Positions 33,679-42,541 are shown, counted from the stretch's first letter. The stretch is DNA of 64,000 nt from VAZQ01 sp035293945 (GCA_035293945.1 DATGLV010000024.1:186001-250000); one strand, 5' to 3'. Translations and numbers: made by a program. The notes: generated by a model not told the origin, from the sequence alone.

Positions 33679-34671
33679 GTGGAACGCGTGCCCCACCCGG
33701 TACTACGCTTCTGCGCTAGCCTTGCGACGATTGCTCTTGCGGTCGTCACCGCCGCCCCTGTCAGCGCCGCCGAGTGGCCGGAACGCGCGGTGCGCGTTGT
33801 CGTCCCGTTTCCGGCAGGCGGGGCAACAGACGTGCTGACGCGCCTTTTGTGCGAGCGCCTGGCGGCGCGATTCAACGTTCCCTTCATCGTAGAAAACCGC
33901 GGCGGCGCCGGCGGCAATATCGGGGGGGCGTACGTAGCCGCTTCACCCGCTGACGGGTATACGTTCCTTATGGGGGCGCCGGGCGTGCTTTCCTACAACA
34001 AGGCGCTCTATCGCGATTCGCAGTTCGATCCGGACCGCTCGCTCAGGCCGGTCGCGCTCTACGCCCGTATTCCCAATGTGCTGGTGGTGAACGCTGCGGT
34101 GCCGGCTCGCAACGTGGCTGAGCTCGTCGCCTTCGCGCGCAGCAATCCTAACCGGCTCAACTACGGGGCCATCGGCGTGGGTGCCACCTCGTTTTTATCC
34201 GCCGAGCTGTTCAAGTCGCTGGCAGGGGTCGACATTCAATTCGTATCCTACAGCGCCACCACACAGTCGCAGACCGATCTCATCACCGGACGCATTCAGA
34301 TGGTGATCGACAATTTGACGTCGTTTCTTCCCATAATTCGCGACGGGCGCGTGCGCGCGCTCGGCATCAGCACCGCCACGCGTTCACCCCTGTTTCCTTC
34401 GCTGCCGACGATCAGCGAAGCCGGCATCCCCGGCTACGAGGCTTCTTCCTGGATCATGCTGGCGGCACCGGTCGGCACCCCGGCCGACATCGTGGCTGCG
34501 CTCGCCAAGGCGACGAAAGACGTCGCGCAGGCGCCGGACTTCAGCGCGCGCATTGCCGAGCTGGGCGCCGAGGCCGCGGTCGACACCCCTCTCGAGGCCG
34601 AGACCTTCGTCAAGGCCGAGTCAGTGAAGTGGCAAGGGGTCATTGCCAAGACGGGGGCAAAGCTGAACTAA
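33679..34671 (+). CDS. Tripartite tricarboxylate (Bug/TctC) substrate-binding protein
   Basis: This 330-residue exported protein has a GTG start at 33679; GTG 33688 is better spaced from GGAG and gives the same leader without three residues. The signal peptide ends near VSA-AE. Motifs are EWPERAVRVVVPFPAGGATDVLTRLL, FIVENRGGAGGNIGGAYVA, SYSAT, DLITGRIQMVIDNLTSFLPII and LPTISEAGIPGYEASSW. The ligand would be a small carboxylate-like molecule. It is the first of two tandem Bug genes in a catabolic cluster, 142 bp after the LLM gene and 24 bp before the next receptor. Confidence 0.9.
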   Translation: MERVPHPVLRFCASLATIALAVVTAAPVSAAEWPERAVRVVVPFPAGGATDVLTRLLCERLAARFNVPFIVENRGGAGGNIGGAYVAASPADGYTFLMGAPGVLSYNKALYRDSQFDPDRSLRPVALYARIPNVLVVNAAVPARNVAELVAFARSNPNRLNYGAIGVGATSFLSAELFKSLAGVDIQFVSYSATTQSQTDLITGRIQMVIDNLTSFLPIIRDGRVRALGISTATRSPLFPSLPTISEAGIPGYEASSWIMLAAPVGTPADIVAALAKATKDVAQAPDFSARIAELGAEAAVDTPLEAETFVKAESVKWQGVIAKTGAKLN

Positions 34672-34695
34672 CAAAGCCGGCTGAATGGATGTCCC

Positions 34696-35667
34696 ATGAA
34701 CCGCATCTGCGCTTGTCTGCTGGCAATTGCGACTGTGCTGGCGGCCCCGACCGGAAGCATGGCTGAGGAATGGCCGACGCGACCGGTGCGCTTTGTGGTG
34801 CCCTTCGCGGCGGGCGGGGCAACGGATCTCCTGACGCGCCTTTTGTGTGAGCAACTCGCGCGCGAGCTCAACGCCTCGTTTGTGGTCGATGATCGCGGCG
34901 GCGCGGGCGGCAATATCGGGGCGGCGATCGTCGCCGCAGCGCCGCCGGACGGCTACACCCTGCTGATGTCGGCGCCCGGCGTGCTCGCCTACAACAAAGC
35001 CCTTTACCGGGACATGTCGTTCGATCCGGACCGCGATCTCGACCCGGTCTCTTTGTTCGCGATCCTTCCGAACGTGCTGGTGGTGCATCCGTCCGTGCCG
35101 GTGCACAGCGTGGCGGAGCTGATCGCCTATGCGAAGGCCAATCCGGGCGGCCTGAATTACGGCTCGGCCGGAATCGGGTCCACATCCCACATCGCCGCCG
35201 AATTGTTCAAGTCGATGGCCGATGTGAAGATGCAGCACGTCGCCTATCGGGGGACCGCACTTTCCCTGATCGATCTGGTTGCCGGCCGCGTTCAGCTCGT
35301 CATCGACAATCTGCCGCCGATCGTGCCGCTTATTCGCAGCAACCAGGTTCGTGCGCTCGCGATCTCAACCGAGCGGCGCTCCGACCTCCTGCCGGAGCTC
35401 CCGACGATCGCCGAGTCCGGGCTGCCGGGCTTCGCCGCCTATTCTTGGCAGATGGTCGCCGCACCGGCCGGCACTCCGGAGCAGATCGTGAACAAGCTTG
35501 CCCAGGCAATCGGTCGGGTTGCGGCGAACCCGCTGATCCGGGCACGGGTCGCTGAAATGGGTGCGGAGACGGTCGGCGATACGCCGGATGAGGCGCGCAG
35601 GTTCGTCAGGCTGGAATCCGCCAAGTGGCGTGCCGTTGTTGACAAATCCGGCGCACGCGCGGATTAG
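34696..35667 (+). CDS. Tripartite tricarboxylate (Bug/TctC) substrate-binding protein (second copy)
   Basis: This 323-residue protein has a signal peptide (to MAE-EW) and the same fold as the gene before it: EWPTRPVRFVVPFAAGGATDLLTRLL, FVVDDRGGAGGNIGAAIVA, VLAYNKALYRDMSFDPDRDLDPVSLF, AGRVQLVIDNLPPIVPLI and LPTIAESGLPGFAAYSW. Identity with the upstream copy is high by eye, so they arose by duplication. Different ligand ranges are possible. No membrane components (TctA/B) are near. It is followed by a SnoaL-like gene after 37 bp. Confidence 0.9.
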   Translation: MNRICACLLAIATVLAAPTGSMAEEWPTRPVRFVVPFAAGGATDLLTRLLCEQLARELNASFVVDDRGGAGGNIGAAIVAAAPPDGYTLLMSAPGVLAYNKALYRDMSFDPDRDLDPVSLFAILPNVLVVHPSVPVHSVAELIAYAKANPGGLNYGSAGIGSTSHIAAELFKSMADVKMQHVAYRGTALSLIDLVAGRVQLVIDNLPPIVPLIRSNQVRALAISTERRSDLLPELPTIAESGLPGFAAYSWQMVAAPAGTPEQIVNKLAQAIGRVAANPLIRARVAEMGAETVGDTPDEARRFVRLESAKWRAVVDKSGARAD

Positions 35668-35704
35668 CTCGAAGATGAGGTGCCCCAATGCCGGAGACCA
35701 ATGC

Positions 35705-36187
35705 ATGAGCGCGCTGAAACTGAGTGATGCAAAGCTTGTTGGCGGTTCCGAACGCGACCGCACGGAGCTGTTGCAGCTGCTCGAGCAATATATCGTCGCC
35801 AACGGCCACTTCGACTGGGAGGCAATAAAGCCGATATGGAGTGAGCTGCCGGAAGCGACATTCTTCAATCTCAACGGTCATACCTACAACGGCTCCGATC
35901 ATTGGCGGGCGCTGTGGGCTTTCTACAAAGAGAACGTCAAGGGCTCCTACTGGACGCCATTCGACATCGGCGGCGTCATTACCGATGCGATGGCCGTGAT
36001 TTGGTGCCATCGCGATACCAGGCGCAATTGGGTCGGCAAAGCCAGTCCTCCACGCGACATCCACTATCAGGGAGACAAGTTCATCACCCGCTCGACCATG
36101 GTGTTCCACAAGGAAGCAGGCAGCTGGCGCGTGGTGCATGCGCATTTCTCGGAAGCCGATTCCGGCCCGCGGCCGGGCGGAGTCTGA
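35705..36187 (+). CDS. SnoaL-like/NTF2-fold protein of the catabolic cluster
   Basis: This 160-residue cytoplasmic protein starts at ATG 35705 with GGAG eight bases upstream. It contains LLQLLEQYIVANGHFDWEAIKPIWSELPEATFFNLNGHTYNGSDHWRALWAFYKENV, followed by GVITDAMAVIWCHRDTRRNW and MVFHKEAGSWRVVHAHFSE. The pattern is a SnoaL_3/NTF2-like cone domain used in many degradation pathways as a small dehydratase, cyclase or dioxygenase subunit. It sits between the Bug receptor and a D-aminoacylase-like gene (8 bp gap), so I infer the same pathway. Confidence 0.82.
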   Translation: MSALKLSDAKLVGGSERDRTELLQLLEQYIVANGHFDWEAIKPIWSELPEATFFNLNGHTYNGSDHWRALWAFYKENVKGSYWTPFDIGGVITDAMAVIWCHRDTRRNWVGKASPPRDIHYQGDKFITRSTMVFHKEAGSWRVVHAHFSEADSGPRPGGV

Positions 36188-36195
36188 GACTGCTC

Positions 36196-37794
36196 ATGTC
36201 CTGGTCGCTGCTCGTCAAGAACGGCACCGTCATCGACGGCTCCGGCGCTGCGCGACAGAAGGCCGATGTGGCGATCGCCGGCGACACGATCGCCGCAGTC
36301 GCCCCCGAGCTGCCTGACGCCAATGCCGCACGCGTCATCGATGCGGCGGCGCTCGTCGTCGCGCCGGGTTTCATCGACATCCATTCGCATTCGGATTTCT
36401 TCTACGCGCAGTGTCCATCGGCGGAATCGAAGATCCGCCAGGGCGTGACGACCGAGGTCGTCGGAATGTGCAGCTTCTCTCCGGCGCCCTGCGTCCCGGA
36501 AAGTCGGCGGCAGGTGGAGGCAGCCGCGCATTCGCTCGGCGCCAAGCTTGAAGTCCGCTGGTCCACCTTCCAACAATATCTGACGGCGCTGGAAGAGCTC
36601 CATCCCAGCGTCAATGTCGTGCATTTTGTCGGGCATGGGCCGATCCGCTACGCCGCCATGGGGGCGGAGAACCGCGCGCCCACGCGTGCGGAGCTCGAAA
36701 CCATGAAGAGCCTGCTCGCCGAGGCGATCGACGCCGGTGCATTCGGATTGTCGTCCGGGCTCATCTATCCGCCGAGTGCGTTTGCCGGGACCGATGAGCT
36801 CATCGCACTGTGCGCATCCATGGCGGCGCGCGGCGGTCAATACTTCACGCACATGCGCGGCGAGGCCGAGACCCTGCTCGAGGCGATCGCGGAGGCAATC
36901 GAGATATCCGAACAGGCCGGCGTCGGCTTGCAGATCGCGCATCTCAAGTCGCAGGGGCGCGAGAACTGGCATTTGTTCGACCGCGCGTTGGAGCAGATCG
37001 AGGAGGCGCGCCGGCGCGGCGTGCCGGCCTCCGCGGACGTCTATCCCTATGCGGCGAGCAGCACGTTCATGACGGCTATGCTCCCGGAATGGGTGCATGA
37101 CGGCGGCATCGAGAAACTGCTGCAGCGCATTTCCGATTCCGCAACCCGCCAACGCATCATCGCCGAGAACACGCGATCGGGCGATGCATGGGGGACGACG
37201 CACGGCGCGATCGGTTGGGACGAGATCATGATCGCGACCTGTCCGGAAGCTGCGGTCGAGGGGCTGACGCTTGCCGCGTTGGCGGCGCGGCGGGGCCAGC
37301 CGCCCGCCGAGGCGATGCTTGACCTCCTGGTCGCGCATGATGCGGCGGTGTCCGTCGTGCTGTTTACGCAGGCGGAGCACAATGTGCAAAAGTCGCTCCG
37401 GCAGCCCTATGTGATGATCGGCTCGGATTCCCTGGGCTTGTCCGGCGGAGAAGGGCCGCATCCGGGTCATCCGCACCCGCGCATGTATGGAACCTTTCCT
37501 CGCGTTCTCGCCAGATACGCGCGCGAGGCGCGGTTGTTCTCGCTGGAAGGCGCGATCGCGAAAATGACCGGCATGCCGGCGGAAAAGCTCGGCCTGCGCG
37601 CGCGAGGGCTCCTCCGTCCGGGCTATTTTGCCGACCTTTCGCTCTTTGATCCCGCAACCGTTTCGGACCAGGCGACCTTCGAGGACCCGCACCGCTATCC
37701 GCGCGGGATTCCTTACGTCATCATCAATGGCAACGTGGTTCTGGATGCGGGCGGGCTCAAGCAAAGCTCCGCGGGGCGGATTCTTCGCCATTAA
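36196..37794 (+). CDS. D-aminoacylase-family amidohydrolase
   Basis: This 532-residue enzyme starts at ATG 36196; the longer ORF upstream is out of context. It has the composite-domain amidohydrolase layout: LLVKNGTVIDGSGA at the start, then VVAPGFIDIHSHSDFFYAQCPSAESKIRQGVTTEVVGMCSFSPAPC (metal HSH), ITPHMRGEAETLLEA-type TIM elements and C-terminal LGLRARGLLRPGYFADLSLFDPATV. This fits N-acyl-D-amino acid deacylase/dihydroorotase-like enzymes, which need zinc. It likely releases an acyl or amide group in the pathway of this cluster. It is the last gene of the run. Confidence 0.87.
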   Translation: MSWSLLVKNGTVIDGSGAARQKADVAIAGDTIAAVAPELPDANAARVIDAAALVVAPGFIDIHSHSDFFYAQCPSAESKIRQGVTTEVVGMCSFSPAPCVPESRRQVEAAAHSLGAKLEVRWSTFQQYLTALEELHPSVNVVHFVGHGPIRYAAMGAENRAPTRAELETMKSLLAEAIDAGAFGLSSGLIYPPSAFAGTDELIALCASMAARGGQYFTHMRGEAETLLEAIAEAIEISEQAGVGLQIAHLKSQGRENWHLFDRALEQIEEARRRGVPASADVYPYAASSTFMTAMLPEWVHDGGIEKLLQRISDSATRQRIIAENTRSGDAWGTTHGAIGWDEIMIATCPEAAVEGLTLAALAARRGQPPAEAMLDLLVAHDAAVSVVLFTQAEHNVQKSLRQPYVMIGSDSLGLSGGEGPHPGHPHPRMYGTFPRVLARYAREARLFSLEGAIAKMTGMPAEKLGLRARGLLRPGYFADLSLFDPATVSDQATFEDPHRYPRGIPYVIINGNVVLDAGGLKQSSAGRILRH

Positions 37795-37828
37795 GGAGGG
37801 CGATAAGCGCGGGTTCGTTGCGCCGGCC

Positions 37829-38593
37829 CTAATCCCACGCGTTCCAGGCGCTCGGGCCGGCGTGGCTCCATTTTTCCCGGTGCGGCATGATCATCGCGCA
37901 GAATCGCGACGTGTGCGTTTCGCCGAAGACATCCACATAGGTCACATAGCCCAAGAAATAGTGGTGGGTGGTCTTGCTGCTGTAGAAGGGAAATTCCTTA
38001 TCGAGGAAGATTTGCGGCTTGCGCCCACCGATCTGGAAATTGAGCGACCAGGTCTGTCCGTCCGCATATGACGGGGTCTCGCCGATCGGCGAGCTGTCGC
38101 GGAACTCGCCGTAGAGCTCTTTCAGGAGCGCCGGCGTGTGGCCATTGTTCTCGATGGCGACGCCGGCGACGGTGCGCATCTTGCCCGGGCTGTCAGGGAC
38201 GGGAGCAAGGCCCACCCCGTGCGCCTCGACCGCCACATAGGCGCGGTCGAGAAGCCTGTATCTCTCCTTCTCGGCGTCCGCCTGCGCGCCGGCGGAAGCA
38301 AGCGTCCGCTCCTGGGCTTGGCGCAGCGTCCACGTGAGAAGCGCAATGGCGATGGCGGCGAGCGCGGTCGCGATCGGGCTGTAGAAGTTGATGATCTCGC
38401 CGGCGCGCAGGATGGCGTACAATGCAAGATTGTAAGATGCGCAATTGGTCTGCTCTCCGGCTTGGTCGAGCTGGCAGATCTGGACCGTTGCGCCCGAAAT
38501 CCAAGCGGCGATCAGGAATACGACCACGGCAGCCGCGAGCACGATCACGACCCGTAAGGGGGTCGAGGTCGGTATCCGGATTCGTGCAGCCAT
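37829..38593 (-). CDS. Membrane-anchored protein of unknown function
   Basis: This 254-residue protein starts at the ATG at 38593 (20 upstream residues rejected). Two transmembrane helices lie at residues 14-33 (VVIVLAAAVVVFLIAAWISGA) and about 70-88 (IATALAAIAIALLTWTLRQ), separated by a loop with two cysteines (CQL, NCASY). After a coiled-coil-like stretch (QAQERTLASAGAQADAEKERYRLLDR) is a beta-rich C-terminal domain with NGHTPALLKELYGEF and FGETHTSRFCAMI. I know similar proteins only as hypothetical alphaproteobacterial membrane proteins. It is convergent with the amidohydrolase. Confidence 0.65.
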   Translation of the reverse strand: MAARIRIPTSTPLRVVIVLAAAVVVFLIAAWISGATVQICQLDQAGEQTNCASYNLALYAILRAGEIINFYSPIATALAAIAIALLTWTLRQAQERTLASAGAQADAEKERYRLLDRAYVAVEAHGVGLAPVPDSPGKMRTVAGVAIENNGHTPALLKELYGEFRDSSPIGETPSYADGQTWSLNFQIGGRKPQIFLDKEFPFYSSKTTHHYFLGYVTYVDVFGETHTSRFCAMIMPHREKWSHAGPSAWNAWD

Positions 38594-39167
38594 GAAACGA
38601 GCAGCCTCCCGCTTGCACCTTACACGCGCGAGGGCGGGCGTGCGAGAGCGCAATGGCGATTTGCGTGCGCTGGGAGTGCGATTTAGCGCCGTAGAGACGA
38701 CGATAAAGCCTGGCGCGCGTGCTGCGCATATCCGCCAGGTGCGCTCAGCCTCCCTGGAGCGGCCTTTCAGGTCGCGCGTGTCGGTGGGCTGGGAAGCGGG
38801 AGAAAGAAAGTGAGAAAGAAAAAGCGCATGTGCAGCGAGGATGAGGTTGCCTCCGGTGGGCTCTAAAGCGTAGCTGGACGCTTGAGCTGCAATTCAAGCT
38901 CGTTCAGTGTGCGAGGCTAAACGCAAATCCATGCGTTCGCCCGCACTCCGCTCCTCGGTGCTTGTGAAGACATACCCCACCTCCGCTCATCCCGCGGAAG
39001 CGGGTCCAGTTCTTGCGGCAAAGCGCTGGATCCCGCTTGCGCGGGAACGAGCGGAAAATCGCAGTCGCGATTTCTTCACATGCTCTCAGGCGCGGCCGGC
39101 AGTGCGCAAGCTTCGCACTGGGCCGACCCGCCGAGGCTCTAAGTCGATCCAAACTACTTTTGGGAGA
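38594..39167. other. Intergenic region with dispersed repeat
   Basis: These 574 bp hold no supported gene. A hairpin-rich dispersed repeat occupies 38983-39054. The ORFs seen here read as the usual RSFPRKRDPALCR translation of that repeat. Confidence 0.6.
38983..39054. repeat. Dispersed palindromic repeat
   Basis: Arms ccgctcatcccgcggaagcg (from 38983) and tcccgcttgcgcgggaacga (to about 39050) are imperfect inverted copies around ctggatc. This is the common RSFPRKRDPALCRK-coding repeat of Bradyrhizobium-like genomes. Confidence 0.65.
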
Positions 39168-39371
39168 CTACTTCTTGACGTGGTGAACAACCTGCGGATG
39201 CTCCACCTTCGCGAAGGCTCCTCTGCCAGCCGGCACACTGAACTCAGGCATGTACGGATTGACGCCAGCCGTGTTCGTGTTGTCCTGATGGTTCTCGCCG
39301 CTGTCACCGGCCATGGCCGCGCCACCGAGGCCGAGAAGGATTGCAGCGGCAACGATGCTGAGCTTCTTCAT
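39168..39371 (-). CDS. Small secreted protein at the end of the cytochrome operon
   Basis: This 67-residue protein starts at the ATG after GGAGATTACC. The signal peptide (AAAILLGLGGAAMA) is cleaved near MAGD. The mature part, about 45 residues, is GENHQDNTNTAGVNPYMPEFSV, then a basic, histidine-rich end (HPQVVHHVKK). The four to five histidines and lack of cysteine would suit metal binding, but this is not shown. It is co-directional with, and 275 bp after, the diheme cytochrome at 39646, so it may be a late gene of that operon or independent. Confidence 0.6.
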   Translation of the reverse strand: MKKLSIVAAAILLGLGGAAMAGDSGENHQDNTNTAGVNPYMPEFSVPAGRGAFAKVEHPQVVHHVKK

Positions 39372-39645
39372 GGTAATCTCCAAGTTGTTTGAGTTAATTT
39401 TTTTGAGGTTGCCCTCAGGCCTCGTACGTATTGGATTGCACAGCCGGCGCCCATTAAATTGCGTGTCACAAAACTAAATTCGATTTTAGTCTTGCGGGTA
39501 GGAGAGGGGGCCACCCGGTCGGGCTGCAATAGGAGGTTGTGGCTAGGGATGGGCGGTTTCGACGCTATCGGAGCGACCTGCGATCGCAGCGTTGCACCGA
39601 CGGTCCGCCCGGTTTGGCCGCTGTCTCGGTTCCGCAGGGATGCCC

Positions 39646-40245
39646 CTACCTGATGAAGCTCAGGTAGGCAGCGAGCGCCTCGATCTGGCTTGCCGACAAT
39701 TTACTGGCGATATCGGGCATCGGCGGGCCGGAATTCAAGTGATAGCCCTGGCCCCACTGCTCGAGCATCCGCTTGAGATAGGCATGGCCGAGCCCGCCCA
39801 GGCGTGGAATTTGTCCAACCCCTTCCGCATTGGGACCGTGGCAGACCACGCAGGCCACGATGTTCTCTTCCGGCATCCCCTGTTGGTAGATTGTGCGCCC
39901 GGTGGCGACGAGGTCGGCATCGCCGTCATTGGCCGGGCGCGGAGCGAGGCTGGCGAAATACAGCGCCAGCTCATGCGCGGCGCCGGCGTTCAGGTTTTCC
40001 GCGGCCCCCCACATGTATTGTTTCGAGAACGGATTGTCGCGCCCGTGGCTGCGGAAGCCGGCGAGCTGATTCTCGATATATTGCGCCCGCTGCCCGGCCA
40101 ATCGCGGCGCCGGCGAATAACCTTGCCCACCGCTCCCGTGGCACCAGGTGCAATTGCGCACGGCCGGGCTCTCGGCGCGGGCGCTCGCGCACACTGCAAG
40201 GCACGCAGCCGCCAGGATCAGCAGTGTCGACCGGATGCCTGTCAT
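39646..40245 (-). CDS. Diheme c-type cytochrome (c4-like), gene 3
   Basis: This 199-residue exported protein has a signal peptide (to about residue 24) and two cytochrome c domains with heme sites CTWCH (32-36) and CVVCH (132-136). Each domain carries PRLAGQ / PRLGGL and a YI-NQL helix as in c4/c553 diheme cytochromes. It should be a periplasmic electron carrier. It is the third of three tandem paralogues (40318, 40950), with 72 bp between it and the second. The second domain is the more conserved. The C-terminal LSASQIEALAAYLSFIR is the typical last helix. Confidence 0.88.
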   Translation of the reverse strand: MTGIRSTLLILAAACLAVCASARAESPAVRNCTWCHGSGGQGYSPAPRLAGQRAQYIENQLAGFRSHGRDNPFSKQYMWGAAENLNAGAAHELALYFASLAPRPANDGDADLVATGRTIYQQGMPEENIVACVVCHGPNAEGVGQIPRLGGLGHAYLKRMLEQWGQGYHLNSGPPMPDIASKLSASQIEALAAYLSFIR

Positions 40246-40317
40246 CTATCTGCCTTTGATCAATTGCCTCTGGCTACTGTTATAGTTGCACTTCATCCGA
40301 GACATGAGCTTGATAAG

Positions 40318-40944
40318 CTACTTCAAATAGCTGACGTAAGCCGCGACCGCCTCGATCTGTGATTTGCTGAGGCTGTGGGCGACAGGGCTCATGATCGCGG
40401 AGGTGTCGGGCTGGGATGGGTTCTGTCCCCGCTCCTTGCCCCAGTTGGTGAGCTCCTTGACGAGATAGGGATAGAGCTGGCCGGCGAGGCGCGGAATTTC
40501 ACCGGTGCCCGTCGCATCCGGTCCGTGGCAGGCCGCGCAGGCCGCGATATTATCGTCAGGAACCCCGTCCTCGAAAATCTTCCGGCCCTCCTCGACCAGG
40601 CCCCGCGGCGCGCCACCGATCGGTGGTGGATTGAGCGCGTGGAAGCTCTCCGCCAGCGCCGAGACCATCGCCGGGCTCAACGTATGCGCCACATTGAACA
40701 TGATGTTGTTGGTGCGCCGGTGCTCGATGAAGGCACGCAACTGATTTTCCAGATACTCGGTCTGCTGCCCGGCAAGCCGCGGGATCGGGAAATAGCCGCG
40801 GAAGCCTTGTGCCGAAGCGCCATGACAATCCTTGCAGTAGCTGAGCTTGGCCTGCACGCTGCCGCGCGACGCGTTTTCCGCGTGTGCCGGAGCGGCAAGC
40901 AGGAGGGCGAGCAGAGCAATGTGCAATCCGCCATGGAGCCGCAT
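40318..40944 (-). CDS. Diheme c-type cytochrome (c4-like), gene 2
   Basis: This 208-residue protein starts at the ATG at 40944, five bases after the stop of the previous gene; 68 residues upstream in frame overlap that gene. The signal peptide ends near AHA-EN. Heme sites are CKDCH (37-41) and CAACH (136-140), with PIPRLAGQQTEYLENQLRAF and IPRLAGQLYPYLVKELTNW around them. It closely matches the 40950 protein in length and sequence, so the two are recent duplicates. It is probably a periplasmic electron carrier of the same chain. Confidence 0.9.
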   Translation of the reverse strand: MRLHGGLHIALLALLLAAPAHAENASRGSVQAKLSYCKDCHGASAQGFRGYFPIPRLAGQQTEYLENQLRAFIEHRRTNNIMFNVAHTLSPAMVSALAESFHALNPPPIGGAPRGLVEEGRKIFEDGVPDDNIAACAACHGPDATGTGEIPRLAGQLYPYLVKELTNWGKERGQNPSQPDTSAIMSPVAHSLSKSQIEAVAAYVSYLK

Positions 40945-40949
40945 GGTAA

Positions 40950-41639
40950 TCACTCCAGGTAGCTCACATAGGCGGCCACCGCCTTGATCTGCGCGTCGGT
41001 CAGGCCGCGGGCAATCGGTGCCATGATGTCGGAGTTGTGCTCTGCGCGCTCCTTGCTCCAGTTGGTCAATTGCAGGATCACATAAGCGTAGAGCTGGCCG
41101 GCCAGGCGGGGGAATTGATCGCTGCCCTTGGCGTCGGCGCCGTGGCATGTGGCGCAGGGAAGAACATTGGCGCTCGGCACGCCCTGTTCATAGATTTGCT
41201 TGCCCGCGTCGACGAGGTCCTTCGGCCCATTGCCGAGCGGCTTGGGATTGAGGTCGTGGAGGCTGTTGGCGAGCGCCGTGATCATGGCCGGGCTCAGCAC
41301 GTGCCCGACATTGAACATGATGTTGTTGGCCCGCTTCTTCTCGGAGAAGCCCTGCAACTGGTTCCGGATATAGGCGACCTGCTGGCCGGCAAGCCGTGGG
41401 ATCGGAGAGAAACCGAGAAAGCCCTGCGCCGAGACGCCGTGGCAGACCTCGCAATACGTGAGCTTGGCTTGGACCTCTTGGCCGGTGGGAGCATCGTTCG
41501 CAGCCCCCGCGGCGCCGCCGCTTACCAGCGCGATCAACGCCGCCAGCGCGACGCCGAGCCTGGTAGGATGGGCAAAATTGCTTCGTAAGGAAATTGATTG
41601 GTGCGAAGCGCTCACGCAATTTTGCCCACGCGATCGCAT
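40950..41639 (-). CDS. Diheme c-type cytochrome (c4-like), gene 1
   Basis: Heme sites are CEVCH and CATCH (residues 63-67 and 162-166 from the ATG given), again with PIPRLAGQQVAYIRNQLQGF and FPRLAGQLYAYVILQLTNW. The signal peptide hydrophobic core is VALAALIALVSGGAAGA. The start is unclear: ATG 41639, GTG 41615 or another codon. The first 26 or so residues are encoded by a repeat element at 41563-41723, so the present N-terminus was probably built by that insertion. It follows the Omp25-like gene by about 100 bp, in the same orientation. Confidence 0.82.
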   Translation of the reverse strand: MRSRGQNCVSASHQSISLRSNFAHPTRLGVALAALIALVSGGAAGAANDAPTGQEVQAKLTYCEVCHGVSAQGFLGFSPIPRLAGQQVAYIRNQLQGFSEKKRANNIMFNVGHVLSPAMITALANSLHDLNPKPLGNGPKDLVDAGKQIYEQGVPSANVLPCATCHGADAKGSDQFPRLAGQLYAYVILQLTNWSKERAEHNSDIMAPIARGLTDAQIKAVAAYVSYLE

Positions 41640-41723
41640 GATGGGCTTCCCGCGCGTGGGCAATGCGCAGAGAGCTCGTTGCGCTTGGAACGACTTTGTC
41701 AAGCGCATTGCCCACCCTACGGT
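41563..41723. repeat. MITE-like element over the 5' end of a cytochrome gene
   Basis: Inverted ends ggtaggatgggca (from 41563) and tgcccaccctacgg (to 41723) enclose two internal inverted pairs: gggcaaaattg / caattttgccc and gcgtgggcaatgcg / cgcattgcccac. It has no coding capacity and contains both candidate starts of the 40950 gene. Confidence 0.65.
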
Positions 41724-41742
41724 GCCGCCTTGCTTCACCATC

Positions 41743-42516
41743 TCAGCGCCCGTCCCACATATGGAAATTCAGCGCAAGCTTGGCGATTTGGACGCTCTGC
41801 TTGAAATTAACCGGCACACCAGCGGGAGCATTGTTCGGATCGATCATCAGCACAGTGTGGCTGCCGAATTGGTAGTAGTCGTATTCGAGCGCGAGTGACC
41901 AATGGTGATAGAAGGCCCAATCGATTCCGCCGCCCACCGTCCAGCCCAGGCGCTGGTCCAGGCCCTCGAAGGCAACGGGCGTCCCGGTAACGCTGCCGGT
42001 GAAGTCGTATTTGTCCCCGACCCAGGCGGCGCCCGCCTTGGCGTAGAACAGCCAGTGGTCGGCGGCATAACCGAACCGGCCAGTCGCGCTGGCAACGAAA
42101 TCCGTGAGCGCGCTGAACTCACCGGTATCGCCGCTCGCCGGAAGTGCGAAATTGGCGCTGGCCTTCATGGTCGAGCCTGAGGCCGCGCCTTCCACGCCCA
42201 CGACCCAGGTGGGGGCGAACTGATAATCGCAGCCGATTTGTCCTCCCACAACGACGCCGATCGGATCGACGGTGACGGTCGTGACGCCGGTCGTCATTTC
42301 GGTGAAGGCACTCTGGATCGCGTTGACCGGATCGGTTGCTTCCTTGTGTGCCCAGCCGCCGCCCACATGGGCGCCGAGATAGCAGCCGGTCCAGCTGAAG
42401 GCGGGAGGCGGCATGGGAGCTTTGAACGGGAGCGACATGTCGGCGGCGGTCGCGGGTCCTGGCAAGAGGGTTGAGCCTGTCGCGGCGATCAGCAGCGTCT
42501 TCATCAGGGTGTGCAT
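41743..42516 (-). CDS. Omp25-like outer-membrane beta-barrel protein
   Basis: This 257-residue protein starts at the ATG after GGAGACCGGAACC (MHTLMK; the ATG four codons on is an alternative). The signal peptide ends near ATA-AD. After FKAPMPPPAFSWTGCYLGAHVGGGWAHKEAT come about eight alternating beta strands (GVEGAASGSTMKASANF, VASATGRFGYAADHWLFYAKAGAAWVGDKYDFTG, LGWTVGGGIDWAFYHHWSLALEYDYYQFG) and a C-terminal aromatic strand ALNFHMW. This is the Omp25/Omp31-type eight-stranded barrel. It sits between the heme-barrel gene (25 bp) and the cytochromes, so it may help place or support that complex. Confidence 0.82.
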   Translation of the reverse strand: MHTLMKTLLIAATGSTLLPGPATAADMSLPFKAPMPPPAFSWTGCYLGAHVGGGWAHKEATDPVNAIQSAFTEMTTGVTTVTVDPIGVVVGGQIGCDYQFAPTWVVGVEGAASGSTMKASANFALPASGDTGEFSALTDFVASATGRFGYAADHWLFYAKAGAAWVGDKYDFTGSVTGTPVAFEGLDQRLGWTVGGGIDWAFYHHWSLALEYDYYQFGSHTVLMIDPNNAPAGVPVNFKQSVQIAKLALNFHMWDGR

Positions 42517-42541
42517 GGTTCCGGTCTCCGCGCTCCGCCGC

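Noticed and set aside
38904..39152. 82-aa minus-strand ORF
   Set aside because: It translates the common palindromic repeat (RSFPRKRDPALCRKNWTRF), not a gene.
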